The translations under genes and the position numbers were made by a program. The notes below the pieces were generated by a model. The model did not search any database, had not been told where the DNA came from, and worked only from the letters and a program-made list of their open reading frames with translations. Of a stretch of 64,000 bases of DNA, positions 1 to 10,590 are shown in pieces. Numbering within the stretch: position 1 is the stretch's first letter; the number at the start of each line of letters is the position of its first letter. The DNA comes from Leguminivora glycinivorella (Eukaryota > Arthropoda > Insecta > Lepidoptera > Tortricidae), in the NCBI RefSeq assembly GCF_023078275.1, contig NC_062973.1:17626456-17690455 (forward strand). The letters run 5' to 3'.

Positions 1-35
1 AGTTTCAGTGCCACTCTTGGCAAATAAGGGGTTGT
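1..35 (-). repeat. edge of a dispersed lepidopteran repeat
   Basis: The window opens with a fragment that is the near-exact reverse complement of 54543-54577 (GCCAAGAGTGGCACTGAA core). The rest of this copy lies outside the window. Confidence 0.5.
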
Positions 36-354
36 ATTAATATCGAAATCAATTAATAAGATATTTACAATCGACACCATGGTAATTAATACGTCATTGC
101 ATGTAAAACAATTGCAGTAATAAATTTGAATATCACATTGTTCTCCAATTGATATGCAACGTTTCCAACTAATGTCATATTTTTTTCTAGAACTTGTAAC
201 TTTCCATCTTAATGGCTAGCGCCATCTGCTTAAGATAGCTCTTAGCAGAAACTAATGGTACAGTTGGGTAAAATTATCTTGAGAGAGAATTTTCTTTCAT
301 TGAAATAAGTATGACAAAAATCCAGCATAACTAGAATTTCTATAAATTTTATTT

Positions 355-545
355 TTAACCCCTGACGCAAAAACGACGGGGTGTTTGTCCGTCTGTCTGT
401 CTGTCTGTGTGTGTGGCTGTCTGTGGCATCGTAGCTCCCGAACGGATGAACCGATTTTGATTTAGTTATTTGTTTGAAAGCTGAATTAGTCGGGAGTGTT
501 CTTAGCCGTATTTCATGAAAATCGGTCCACTATGTCGGGGTTTTT
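355..545 (+). repeat. dispersed repeat with GTCT microsatellite
   Basis: Begins CCCCTGACGCAAAAACGACG, contains (GTCT)n, then text of the 'CCGATTTTGATTTAG ... ATGAAAATCGGTCC' type that recurs in lepidopteran genomes. No second copy in the window. Classification unknown; Helitron-like or other non-autonomous DNA element. Confidence 0.4.
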
Positions 546-595
546 TTCAAAATTATAATTTTGTGATTATGACCGATATCAACTATTATGAAAGT

Positions 596-790
596 ACAAA
601 CGTATCAGTAAACATGTCATTCAATTTCAATCAGTCTTAGTACAGTCACAGACTTTAAATGTTGATCCACTTCTAGCTCATTTTATACTGGAACGTCATA
701 GCTTAACTATGCTTAACTATCAGATGACCATACAAAAAGTACTGACGTTGTCTGAACTAGCATGTCAAATAGGTACGATCGTTTCCGAGA
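596..790 (+). repeat. foldback MITE, long form
   Basis: Ends are imperfect inverted repeats (ACGTATCAGTAAACATGTCAT... against ...GCATGTCAAATAGGTACG, with AGTCTTAGTAC/AGTACTGACG inside). A compact copy of the same family lies at 36738-36838. Confidence 0.45.
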
Positions 791-999
791 AAATACGACG
801 ATAAACATCTGTAACATGCTCTTCTGTTTCTAGGATTGTCTAAAACTTGTTATAAAACTTGTTAAATTAAAAGTCGTTTACGAACACAATTACAGTTCTG
901 TGTCGCCGTAGTGAACTAGTAAAAGGTCACGACAGCGTTGCTCACATATGCCTGACAACATTTCAACATGCTTTCACAATCAATTCATCACAATCATTC

Positions 1000-1224
1000 T
1001 TACACAGATTGACTGAGGCCCACGGTAAGCTCAAGAAGGCTTGTGCTGTGGGTACTCAGACAACGATATATATAATATATAAATACTTATATACATAGAA
1101 AACATCCATGACTCAGGAACAAATATCTGTGCTCATCACACTAATAAATGTCCTTACCGGGATTCGAACCCGGGACCGCGGCGCAGCAGGCAGGGTCACT
1201 ACCGACTGCGCCAGACCGGTCGTC
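1000..1224 (-). mobile_element. tRNA-derived SINE, family 1 (tail type A)
   Basis: The tRNA-like head ends at 1224 (on the minus strand TGACGACCGGTCTGGCGCAG, with B box GGTTCGAATCC). The body follows with the 'GAGTCATGGATGTTTTCTAT' block and the tail CCCACAGCACAAGCCTTCTTG ... CAATCTGTGTAA. One of eight copies here. Confidence 0.75.
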
Positions 1225-1345
1225 ATCAGTCAGGTCGGTCGTCAGGTCTTGTGGAGAATGGTACTGTAGGGAACGAGTTAATTTAGAATTTCAAAGAGAA
1301 ACATTTTATCATAGTACGATACGATATCATTACGATACGAGCTTT

Positions 1346-1933
1346 TTTAGGGTTCCGTAGTCAACTAGGAACCCTTATAGTTTCGCCATGTCTGTCTGTC
1401 CGTCCGTCCGTCCGTCCGTCCGTCCGTCCGTCCGTCCGTCCGTCCGTCCGTCCGTCCGTCCGCGGATAATCTCAGTAACCGTAAGCACTAGAATGCTGAA
1501 ATTTGGTACCAATATGTATATCAATCACGCCAACAAAGTGCAAAAATAAAAAATGGAAAAAGATGTTTTATTAGGGTACCCCCCCTACATGTAAAGTGGG
1601 GGCTGATATTTTTTTTCATTTCAACCCCAACGTGTGATATATTGTTGGATAGGTATTTAAAAATGAATAAGGGTTTACTAAGATTGTTTTTTGATAATAT
1701 GAATATTTTTGGAAATAATCGCTCCTAAAGGAAAAAAAGTGCGTCCCCCCCCCCCTCTAACTTTTGAACCATATGTTTAAAAAATATGAAAAAAATCGCA
1801 AAAGTAGAACTTTATAAAGACTTTCTAGGAAAATTGTTTTGAACTTGATAGGTTTAGTAGTTTTTGAGAAAAATACGGAAAACTACGGAACCCTACACTG
1901 AGCGTGGCCCGACACGCTCTTGGCCGGTTTTTG
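1346..1933 (+). repeat. GGTTCCGTA-type repeat with (GTCC)n tract
   Basis: Starts TTAGGGTTCCGTAGTCAAC and ends with CTACGGAACCCTACACTGAG ... CTTGGCCGGTTTTT, so its subterminal blocks are inverted repeats. A GTCC microsatellite fills 1391-1461. A near-identical copy in the opposite orientation is at 11567-12155. Very common type in moth genomes; no coding capacity. Confidence 0.7.
1387..1461 (+). repeat. (GTCC)n microsatellite
   Basis: About 17 nearly perfect GTCC units inside the GGTTCCGTA-type repeat. Confidence 0.9.
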
Positions 1934-3027
1934 ATAACTAGCTACCAGTGGCGGGGCGTCGATAAATACAACTCGATTCCCTAAAATTCTCCAGTATCTG
2001 TAGAAGTCCATACAAAACAGATCCCGAAAACGCCTCCGATTTTAACAACGACTTATATCACACTACATACTTATATCACATGCACATGTCATACTCAATG
2101 GCGTCAATAGCTTTGGTATGAAATGTATTTTAATTTACCGAAATATAGGGTGTTAAAAAAATAGTCACGGATATTTTACGGGGACATTAAAACAAATTAA
2201 CTTCCACTAGAAATTTAAAAAAAACTTTTCATATGATTTTTTTTTGTTTTCATTTCGGTTCAGCGGAAAAACTGGCCAGGTACAGTTAAGGGATACTAAA
2301 ACCTGTTCAATGAGTTTTCATTAAATGATTACATTAACAGGTTGTTTTAACGTAGCAAACTTGTTTCCTGGTTTACTCAAAAAAAAAAGATAATATAACC
2401 TATGATGTTTCGTACATAAATACATTTCAGGAACGGTGTATCATCAGCCGTAAAAATATCCTTGACTAATATTGTGAAACCCTTAATATAAAATATTCAC
2501 ATTAAATTTACCGCTTAAAGACGCGTTCATCATTAAGATACAAGTGAGGAAAACAGGAAATTCAAAACGAGAGAAATAAAACAAAACACTACCGAAGGGC
2601 ACTGAGATTAGTGACTTAGTTGGCAAAGTGCTGAATTCAGGGCCATGAGTTTGATTCGCTACCCAGGCAGTAGGTAATTTGTCCACTTTTAAATTTATTC
2701 TAAGATTATAACCAAAAATGTGCCTAGTGGTCTTGACAAATAAGAAATCTTGGTGTCACTTTTCCCAGAGGGCTCCCATTTATTTTCAAAGGAACATCAA
2801 GTTGTGTCAACTCGAATAAATTTTACATAGCAAAGCGACGTATCTTGGTTAATATGTACATAAGTGTGTCTTAAATAGTGTATATTCTCACTAATATACC
2901 TATTACTATACTTAATAAATAAAAGTACGGTGACATTTTTGTATGACATACTTTTAACTAAGTAATAGCCGACACGGCTTATTATTTCATTCAAGATAGA
3001 AAAGATAAAAGTCACCTGCTGAATATA

Positions 3028-3958
3028 CACCGTGTCCAATAAGTCCGAATACTCACATTTTACTTCAGTTCTAAAGATATAGGGATCACAGGCCATCAAA
3101 TTCTTATTTAAACTAAAGAGTATATTCCTCTTAATAAAATACAAGCACAAAGTACATGAAATTTCCGAAGTGTCTAAGAAAAACAAAGAGGTAAATTGCC
3201 AACAAAATACTTGCTCGGCACGCAGGTGACGAGTTATTTTTTATAAGGAGAATCTGTATGTGATAAAACAGACGCCACGTGTCCAAAATAAACTATTATG
3301 GGTACCGAGGATAGATAACGTTCCGGGCAACTAGAAAAATGTGCCTAGGTTCCAGAGCTCACCATCGGCCCAGGTGTGGGATGCAGTATGTAAGCGAGGT
3401 AAACTACCTTCAGTACTTACAGATAAAAGCGTTAAAATCAACGTTTTTTTCTTTAAAACCAAGGTTTTGGAGAAAAAAATGACTTAAAGTTAAAAAGGAT
3501 GCTTGGGAATGAGTATCATGTGTCCCAACAAGACGCACCTCCAGCACATTCGGCAAATGGTATTCTAGCGTAGTTTCAGACTAATTTGGCAGTTTTTTAT
3601 CCGAAACATGAGTGGCCACCCAGGCCTCCAGGTTTAGGCGTATTAGACTATTTTGTATGGTCATACATGCTTTGATTGAAGACTAAATTTTAATAAAATC
3701 ATAAACCTAGATCATTTCAAAAAGGTTATCGAGAGTATTTGGGATGAAATGTGAAGAAAACGGTGCGTGCCGCGTGTGATCCGTTTGAGAAGCGTTTGAG
3801 GCTGGTAAACAAGTTAATGCTGGAGTTATTCCAAAACATTTGTTGTGAATGTAGTAAATAAGAGTGCCATTCATAAAATATAATAATAATGTAGTAACTA
3901 TTTGTTCATTTTGTTTTATTGGATATTTGTGCTGTATTCAAACTTATTGGACACGGTG
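3028..3958 (+). mobile_element. degenerate mariner/Tc1-like transposon with TIRs
   Basis: The ends are inverted repeats: CACCGTGTCCAATAAG at 3028 and CTTATTGGACACGGTG ending 3958, each flanked by TA, the target of Tc1/mariner elements. The + strand around 3510-3670 still reads, with stops and shifts, QQDAPPAHS and later WPPRPPGLGVLDYFVWSYM, matching the transposase 'QQDgAP-H' and 'SPDLNPLDY-W' blocks. About 930 bp remain, so the element is internally deleted and dead. Confidence 0.75.
3500..3870 (+). pseudogene. mariner-like transposase remnant (C-terminal part)
   Basis: Frame beginning near 3519 gives S-QQDAPPAHSANGIL, an in-frame TAG, then FQTNLAVFYPKHEW and PPRPPGLGVLDYFVWSYM. Later codons continue with further stops (QKVIESIWDEM, EAFEAGKQVN). 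Catalytic Asp of the QQD block is present, but the N-terminal half of the transposase is missing. Non-functional. Confidence 0.65.
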
Positions 3959-3960
3959 TA

Positions 3961-5600
3961 CAATTCCGGAGTCCTTTAAAGTACAAATGAGCTGCTTTAC
4001 TACTTAAATATTTAAATAGTGTAAGATGCAGCCGGATCTAAGCTTGCGCAAACGCGACGCGGATCACGGATCTACCTTTCATAACCCTCTCGCGTCCGTC
4101 TCGTTACGTGCAGCTCGTATTCATTTAGACCACGCGAAGTCGAGTTTAAGTAGTAACTACCTACCTATTATCATTTTACTTCAGTTTAATTTTACAGGAC
4201 GCAGTGCTTAAGCACTAAGTTTATTTTTCGTCTTTTTAATATCTCAACGGTTCCCATGTCCTTTTAAAACTTGAATATAAGTAATTATGTATTTTAATAG
4301 TTTACGTAAATAATGTTTTTTTATGATTTACTCACGGCCAAGTGGGTGCTTAATCTATGCGCGTAAAATGTTGATATCAAAATGTAAGTTTTCCTTTTAG
4401 TGTCTTTAAAATAAACTCTTTAAAACTCGTGTGAAAATGGTTAGGCTTACTAAATGGAAATATATTGAACTTGCCAGCCTGTGCCTTATCTCAGATGTTT
4501 TTTTGACCCCAAGCCAAGCACTTAGATACCTAAGTAAATACCTACGATAAAATTTATATTTAATCGAGCTACTTGTTGAATGTCGTCGAGTTTACCTAGT
4601 TTTACTCCAAGGAGTCCATATCTTCACAAGTTTGATAAGACTTAATTTAATTTTGTGGTGCGTTCTAAACTTTGTCGAACAAAACATATTAAATAATAGA
4701 ATGAGTTGACAAAATATTACTTGTATTTGTTACTTCTTATAACAACTTTGTATTTACTTTTACCTATTAAAGTTTTCACAAAACTCTATTAAAAGCTAAA
4801 GGTTATTTTGTACATGACTTTGTACTTTCGCCAGTTTAGCAAATTTAACTTTGATCATAATGCTACGAAAACTTCTGTGTAACAAACTGTTGGTTATTTA
4901 TTACTCGCATTTTCTTGTTATTTTTAGTTTCAAACTAGAATAACTTTGTCTAGTATTCGTGGAATACCTTGACGCGATGTATTCTGACCGCTCAACGAAG
5001 GCAGCGCGTATGGGCGCCTTAACCAGAGGCTAGCTCGTGCCTCAAAATACATAACATGCGAACATGATTAAAGTCCAATTTATACTGGGTTATATACATA
5101 TTATATCTGAGGCGAGCACTTACGTCGCGCATGCTAAGGGAACGCTCAACACAAGTAAAATGAATTCGTGACTTGTGCTAATAATGGCCGACTCATAAAC
5201 CTATAAAATTATTAGGCCTAGCCTAGCCAGTTCAATAAGCAAAAATATTGTATAATGTTATTTACTTTAACGATACGTTGTTCTTTTGTAACTTTATGAT
5301 TGTGTTTTAACACGCATCTTTTCTTATAAGTATCAATTTGCATTATTACTGCATAAATGTTCCTTTTGAAGTTCATTGTACATTCTTCTCAGAAAAAGCC
5401 TTATAGATGAAATACAATAATAAATGATCGTTTTTCGCTCACAAAGTATTTCAATGCTGTTTCATGTCAAAGTGACGATCTTTTTAAAAAAAAGCTCCTT
5501 TTAACTTCCATTTTCAAACAATAGAGATGAAAATAGAGTTCTATTTTCTAATTATATTTTAACATAAGTCCTTGACTGGCCTTGACTGGGAGGCCATTGT
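3961..5600. other. no gene recognised
   Basis: AT-rich DNA. A moderately GC-rich patch near 4030-4140 (GCGCAAACGCGACGC, CTCGCGTCCGTCTCG) has a 61-codon open frame without family resemblance; it could be regulatory or an unplaced leader exon, but nothing decides this. Confidence 0.4.
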
Positions 5601-5985
5601 AACTAATCCATATTTTCCATGCCGCAGTCCGACCTAGTTTTTGTAGGTAACTTTTAGTTTGTTATTTAGTTTTATTTATAGGTTTAATTTTATTCATAGG
5701 TTTAGTTTAGTTTTCATGTTATTGTTTTAGGTATTACTAGTTTATATGGTTTTGTGTTTAATTTAATATTTAATAAATATCATTTGCTAAAAAAAAAAAA
5801 AAAAATATTTTCCATTATTACACTATGATGTTGAGTTCTACATGTATCCACTGAACACGCCTACCATATATAACCGGTGGTAACTGGACACTCTATTTAA
5901 TAATGCAAACATTGTAAAACATGGAATAAATGGACCATTTACATTTGCCCTCCAGCCGAGATTTGCCCCGCTGTACCTTAACAGC
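5575..5985 (+). repeat. dispersed repeat interrupted by a retrocopy
   Basis: 5580-5620 plus 5816-5985 matches 42115-42330 (shared CTGAACACGC, ATAATGCAAACATTGTAAAA and a CCGCTGTACC end). The second copy is uninterrupted and serves as the empty site for the insertion at 5621-5804. A weaker relative lies at 57838-57925. Confidence 0.65.
5621..5804 (+). mobile_element. poly(A) retrocopy flanked by 11-bp target-site duplication
   Basis: ATATTTTCCAT occurs at 5610-5620 and again at 5805-5815. Between them lies a 184-bp segment that ends in about 16 A after AATAAA at 5772-5777, spaced as a polyadenylation signal. This is the hallmark of LINE-mediated retrotransposition of a poly(A) RNA. The source, a host mRNA 3' UTR or a 5'-truncated LINE, is not recognised. 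Confidence 0.75.
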
Positions 5986-6264
5986 TTTTTATGCGGTAAA
6001 TGATTAAAAATAGATGTCTAATTTTAGCTTATAATGTAGAGGTGCGTGCTAATTGTAGAGATTCGTACTAGATTTACATGTACCTTCTATAATATATATA
6101 TTAGAGTTTTAGAAATAGTATGATAATAATAACGTAAACATGTGATATTATTAGCTTCAGTAATACAACTAATACATGAATCATAATAACCTACTATATA
6201 CCTAAGCATCATAAAAATACAAATATTTTCATATAAAGGTACCTATAATGTTAATGCCTAAATA

Positions 6265-6513
6265 GGCTAGTTTCCTACTAGTCAAATCAGCTCCTTTTTA
6301 AGAACTGTCAAAACGATTTGCTAATATGGAATTACTATGAAATACTGAGGAGTGACGTCACGTTCAATTCATTTACTTTATAACTTTCTCTTTGACTTAT
6401 TAAATAGAAATGATGTGTAAACTTAACTACTGTCCATGTTTTTCTTCTAATTATGTGGTGCTTTATTTCGTGCACTGCATAAAATATTTTGTTTTAAGTA
6501 TAGAAAACTAGCC
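6265..6513 (+). mobile_element. TA-flanked MITE (GGCTAGTTTCC family), copy 1
   Basis: GGCTAGTTTCC at the left and GAAAACTAGCC at the right form terminal inverted repeats, each bordered by TA. 249 bp, no coding capacity. Copies 2 and 3 are at 61914-62160 and 12845-13103 (inverted). TA target and size suggest a Tc1/mariner-type non-autonomous element. Confidence 0.75.
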
Positions 6514-6736
6514 TATTATAAACAACTGATTGAAGGTTCAAACTTCAAAAACAAAAATAAAGCAATAACTGCTAGTAAGGTGCACACACTTGTCAGTTTT
6601 TTACCAGTCTCTGCGCGTCCACGTGCGACTGGTCACTGACTTTTGACTAACGGTAGCCACGCCATGTGACCACACTACATCTCATTCCAAAACGCAGTCG
6701 CTATCGGACCTCTCATAGATATGTATACAATGTATG

Positions 6737-6982
6737 TGACGACCGGTCTGGCGCAGTCGGTAGTGACCCTGCCTGCTGCGCCGCGGTCCCGGGTTCGAAT
6801 CCCGGTAAGGGCATTTATTTGTGTGATGAGCACAGATATTTGTTCCCGAGTCATGGATGTTTTCTATATATATAAGTATTTATATATTATATATATCGTT
6901 GTCTGAGTACCCACAACACAAGCCTTCTTGAGCTTACCGTGGGACTCAGTCAATCTGTGTGAGTCAGTAAAAAAAAAAAAAT
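6737..6982 (+). mobile_element. tRNA-derived SINE, family 1 (tail type A)
   Basis: Head TGACGACCGGTCTGGCGCAG with A box (TGGCGCAGTCGG) and B box (GGTTCGAATCC), the shared body, tail ACAAGCCTTCTTGAGCTTAC and a terminal A-run. No clear target duplication seen. Confidence 0.78.
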
Positions 6983-7451
6983 GTCCTTAGTTAAGGCGTT
7001 GAAAATGTGTTTATATATATCTGATGCCGGTACAGCGATACGATATTTCTAGTCTGGTGGGGAAACACATCTTGATCACCGGCTCGTTGCAATCGTGTTG
7101 ATTTACCTCGTGTTTTAGATAGATTGCGGTGGCGATGAGCAATGAGGTAGTTAGTATATATGTATGTGTATGATGGAAGGTGGCCTCTCCGTTTGATGAC
7201 GGACATATTTTTTATTTTAGTTTTGTGTTATTTTTCTTCCCTGCTAGGATAAATCACAGTGACAGTTTAACCCCCTTATTCATAAACGTTCACTAAAGTT
7301 ATCAAGCCGATAAAGTTCGTTTGTCCCTTTCTGACGTATTGGTGTGATAGAAAGAGACAAACGAGAGGTTAGTATTTATATTTACGGCATCCCTTAATGC
7401 CTTCATTGCATTTTTTAGTATTCAATTTTAAAACGATGCTTATCCTACACC

Positions 7452-7722
7452 TGTCGCTAGGTGGCCTAGCGGTTAACGTGCGACTTTCAATTCGGAGGTC
7501 GCGGGTTCGAACCCCGGCTCGTAACAATGAGTTTTTCGAAACTTATGTGCGAAATGTCATTTCATATTTTGACAGTCGTTTTTCGGTGAAGGAAAACATC
7601 GTGAGGAAATCGGACTAATTCCAATAAGGATTAGTTAGCCTTCGGGTAGGAAGGTCAGATGGCAGTAACTTTCGTAATAAGTGCCTACACCAAATCTTGG
7701 GATTAGTTGACAAAGTGGACTA
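7452..7722 (+). mobile_element. tRNA-derived SINE, family 2 (long form)
   Basis: Head GTGGCCTAGCGGTTAACGTG and B box GGTTCGAACCCC, then TGCGAAATGTCATTT, GGAAAACATCGTGAGGA, ATTCCAATAAGG and CCAAATCTTGGGATTA. The shorter copy at 20438-20619 lacks most of the 3' half; 17240-17404 is a 3' fragment of the same family. Confidence 0.7.
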
Positions 7723-8282
7723 ACACTTTGCGATGGTAGTAACTTAGTAGTTTTAGAGGCGTACCTACCGCTCCTATACGCGATTCTCTATCGATAGTAC
7801 TAGCTACGCAGTTCGAGGTGTACCGATATTTCGTGGAGCCCTGACAGTGGCCATGAGACGACCGGACAGACGGCGTCATCGGCGGCACATCAAAGCTCGC
7901 CGGCGTTATTTACGAGCCCTTTCTCTTTGCTGCCAGAATCATTGCCATCACCTGTCGATCCGAGTCGATGGTTTAGATAAACCAGTAAGTATGAGCTACT
8001 CTTTGAAGCTCCTTGTTTAGGTACATGTAAAGACAATAATTTCATATTATAAAAAAGTGCCCCGTCGCGACTATGGTGTCAGTTTCTTTGTAATTTAATG
8101 TTCGCGAGAAACTTACTTTTCCCGGGTCATCAAGTAGGTGGGCGTTTTAGTGTTTTCTACATAGATCCGGCGCCGGGTCGGGTGATCATCACGTTACACT
8201 GGTTTTCTTGAAAAATCTACTCGCCCGCTGCTGTCCTTCCGATGACATACTACTCTTAATCTTTAGGCCCCTCTTAAGGGTA

Positions 8283-8513
8283 TTTTCCCCTCACTAGTTC
8301 GAAAACACGTGTTTTATCCAGCGGGTAAAAACGCATTTTATCCACTAGTGGGTAAAGTAATTTGACCTTGAATGTAGTCAAATTAACTGCTTTAAAATTG
8401 ATAAAAGTAGGTGAATCTAATAATGAAGATGATTTACCACCTGTGGAACTACTGGAAGCAGTGATAAACGCATTTTTTGCGTTGTAGTTTCCTCGCTATA
8501 GTGAGGGGAAAAG
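8283..8513 (+). mobile_element. foldback MITE (TTTTCCCCTCACTA ends)
   Basis: TTTTCCCCTCACTAG at the left pairs with ATAGTGAGGGGAAAAG at the right. The inner part repeats TTTTATCC-type words. It ends 9 bp from the direct repeat at 8523. Confidence 0.55.
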
Positions 8514-8522
8514 TTGTGTTAC

Positions 8523-8587
8523 TGAAATGTATGGAAATAATCTAAATAAACATGAATAAAACTGGAGATTCTAAGACAGGACAAAAG
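8523..8587 (+). repeat. 65-bp direct repeat, copy A
   Basis: Perfect match to 10291-10355. It supplies the last codons (FVLS and stop) of the truncated gypsy frame. Confidence 0.9.
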
Positions 8588-10289
8588 CAAACACGAGCCG
8601 CTTGTACATGAACAGCCCCTTAGTAGTATTGATGGTGGTCAGCTTTTGGGACTCTTCTGATAATTTTATTTGATTGTAGGCCTGACTACAGTCTAATTTA
8701 GAGTAATGTTGACCATTGCTTAATTTAGCAAAAACTTCATCGATCCTAGGCAAAGGGTATTTATCAACGTGAATATCTTTATTTAATGTTACCGAATAGT
8801 CTGCACATATCCTAATACTGCCATTAGATTTCGGCACCGGGACAATGGGCGTCGCGTACTCAGAGTGGTTTACTGGTTCTAATATACCGACCTCAACTAA
8901 CCTTGCGAGTTCGGCCTCCACTGCATCCTTAATAGCAAAAGGCAAAGGGCGCGCTTTACAAAACTTCGGACTCGTACCTTCCTTCAACCGTAAATTAACC
9001 TCGGATCGTGTATAACAGCCTAATTCCTTATTAAATAATTCGTTATACTTGTTGACCAATTCTCGTATCTCTGGGTTATTCTCTGGAAATAAATCAATTT
9101 TATGTACTTTAGACGCAATAGTCATATCAAATGCAGACATAAACTCTCGCCCAAGTAACGGTGAACCGCCATTTTCGACAACATAGAATCGAATATTTTG
9201 CGAGCGCCCTTGAAAGTTGGCTAGTGTATGAAAATGGCCTAAGGGCGAAATTTTATGTCCGTTGTAAAAACACATCTTAATATTACTTTTTACAAGTTTC
9301 TTGTGTGAAAAACGTTTGAAATACAACTCACTTGATATTACATTAGTGCCTGAACCAGAGTCTATTTCCATAATAAGATTGATATTGCCATCAAGTGTAA
9401 TCGGAACTAGGAATGGTTTGTTATTATTAACTGACCTTAAGTTAAAAAGCTGACATTCTTTACAATTATGAATCGAATCCGTTTCATCAGAACTAGAGTT
9501 TGTTCCCGTGTTAATATGATTAACTGATTTAATCTTGGAACTGCACATCTTCAGTAGATGACCCTTCTCCTTGCACCTTTGACAGCGGTAGTTCTTGTAT
9601 CGACATGTCTCGGCCGCGTGGCTCTTCATGCCACAGACTGCGCAACGGTCTTCTTTCTTGTGCACCTTCTCAGGCCCGCCTGGGCGCGCAGCGCGTGTCC
9701 ACAACAGGGGCGCCTCCTTGGCCTCAGTACTCGCGGCAGCGATCGCCGCGGCGCTAGCTGTAGTTGCGCGCGCCTGTTTTGCGACCACTGTCTGTTGTGC
9801 TACTTCTAATGCCTTTGAGAATGTAAGTTTTGACGCATCTTGCTCACAAACGCGATCTCTGACTGCTCCTGATCTCAGTCCGAGAACGAAGCGGTCGCGG
9901 TACACTTTATCGAGAGAAGATTCAAAATCACAGTGAACAGCCAAGCCTCTCAATCGAGCTGCCCAATCCTCTACGCTTTCTGCCTCCGCTTGCATTGCGT
10001 TATAGAACTTACTAAGGTCCGCAAATGTTGCACGTTTCGGGGTCAGATGCTTGTTCAACACTTCTATCAACTCGTCAAATTTTGAACTCTCAACCACGTT
10101 AGGGTGAAGTAAATTACGGAGTAAAAGATAGGCTTCGTCGGATAAATGAGTCAATAAGACAGCACGTTTCTTGTCCTCGGAATCTATTCCATTTAACAAA
10201 ATGAACTGTTTTACCTTGTTACAGAAAATTTCCCATTGTTGCGTTTTGGGTTCAAATGCACTTAAAGTGCCGATAGTCATCGTCGCCAT
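8571..10289 (-). pseudogene. gypsy gag-pol fragment: gag, zinc knuckles, protease, partial RT
   Basis: Open for 572 codons from the ATG at 10289 (the frame is open 40 codons further upstream through the direct repeat). Order: Gag-like region (MATMTIGTLSAFEPKTQQW), two CX2CX4HX4C zinc knuckles (CAVCGMKSHAAETC and CQRCKEKGHLLKMC), retropepsin with DSG, then the RT fingers (ATPIVPVPKSNGSIRICADY; SKLDCSQAYNQIKL). It ends at KRLVF before the YLDD box. The frame has no stops or shifts, so truncation looks recent, but the product cannot be a working polymerase. Similar domain order is seen in insect gypsy proteins often annotated as 'K02A2.6-like'. Confidence 0.85.
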
Positions 10290-10290
10290 G

Positions 10291-10355
10291 TGAAATGTAT
10301 GGAAATAATCTAAATAAACATGAATAAAACTGGAGATTCTAAGACAGGACAAAAG
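10291..10355 (+). repeat. 65-bp direct repeat, copy B
   Basis: Perfect match to 8523-8587, next to the gag ATG. Confidence 0.9.
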
Positions 10356-10449
10356 AATATATTTTCTCTCAGAAAGACATTGACAACATCCACTCACAAC
10401 CATAAACAATGAGATAGAGGATACATATCAGTTACACACAGGTGAAATA

Positions 10450-10590
10450 GTACATTTCGATACAAGTGCGAAAAAGAGGAAGTTCGAAACGAGTGGCGAT
10501 AAATTAAAACACGACCGAAGGGAGTGTTTTAAATCGACACGAGTTACGAATTCCCTTTTCGCACGTGTATCGAACGACGTTTTTCAGTAC
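10450..10590 (+). mobile_element. foldback MITE (TTCGCACGTGTATCG ends)
   Basis: GTACATTTCGATACAAGTGC at the left is the imperfect inverse of GCACGTGTATCGAACGACG...GTAC at the right. Fragments of the same ends recur at 17465-17505, 18045-18105 and 22445-22500. Confidence 0.55.

Larger units (their letters stand above)
8523..10355 (-). mobile_element. truncated gypsy-type retroelement between 65-bp direct repeats
   Basis: The 65-bp segments 8523-8587 and 10291-10355 are identical. Between them, on the minus strand, lies a Ty3/gypsy gag-pol reading frame that starts one base after one repeat and stops inside the other. No LTR, primer binding site, RNase H or integrase is seen. The repeat is far longer than a gypsy target duplication (4-6 bp), so the arrangement arose otherwise; see findings. 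Confidence 0.7.

Noticed and set aside
1387..1461. CRISPR-like array
   Set aside because: 4-bp tandem units without spacers; the genome is eukaryotic.
2605..2690. tRNA-like sequence (TTAGTTGGCAAAGTGCTGAA ... TTTGATTCGCTACC)
   Set aside because: Too decayed to assign; no second copy in the window to support a SINE family.
4026..4211. Small host gene MQPDLSLRKRDADHG
   Set aside because: No splice context, no homology recognised, and codon pattern not distinct from surroundings.
6737..6812. Functional tRNA genes at the CCGGTCTGG...GGTTCGAATCC sequences
   Set aside because: Eight nearly identical heads are each fused to the same non-tRNA body and tail; they are SINE heads, and the acceptor arms do not pair properly.
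9558..9936. Plus-strand ORFs opposite the gypsy gag
   Set aside because: They are antisense shadows without conserved features.
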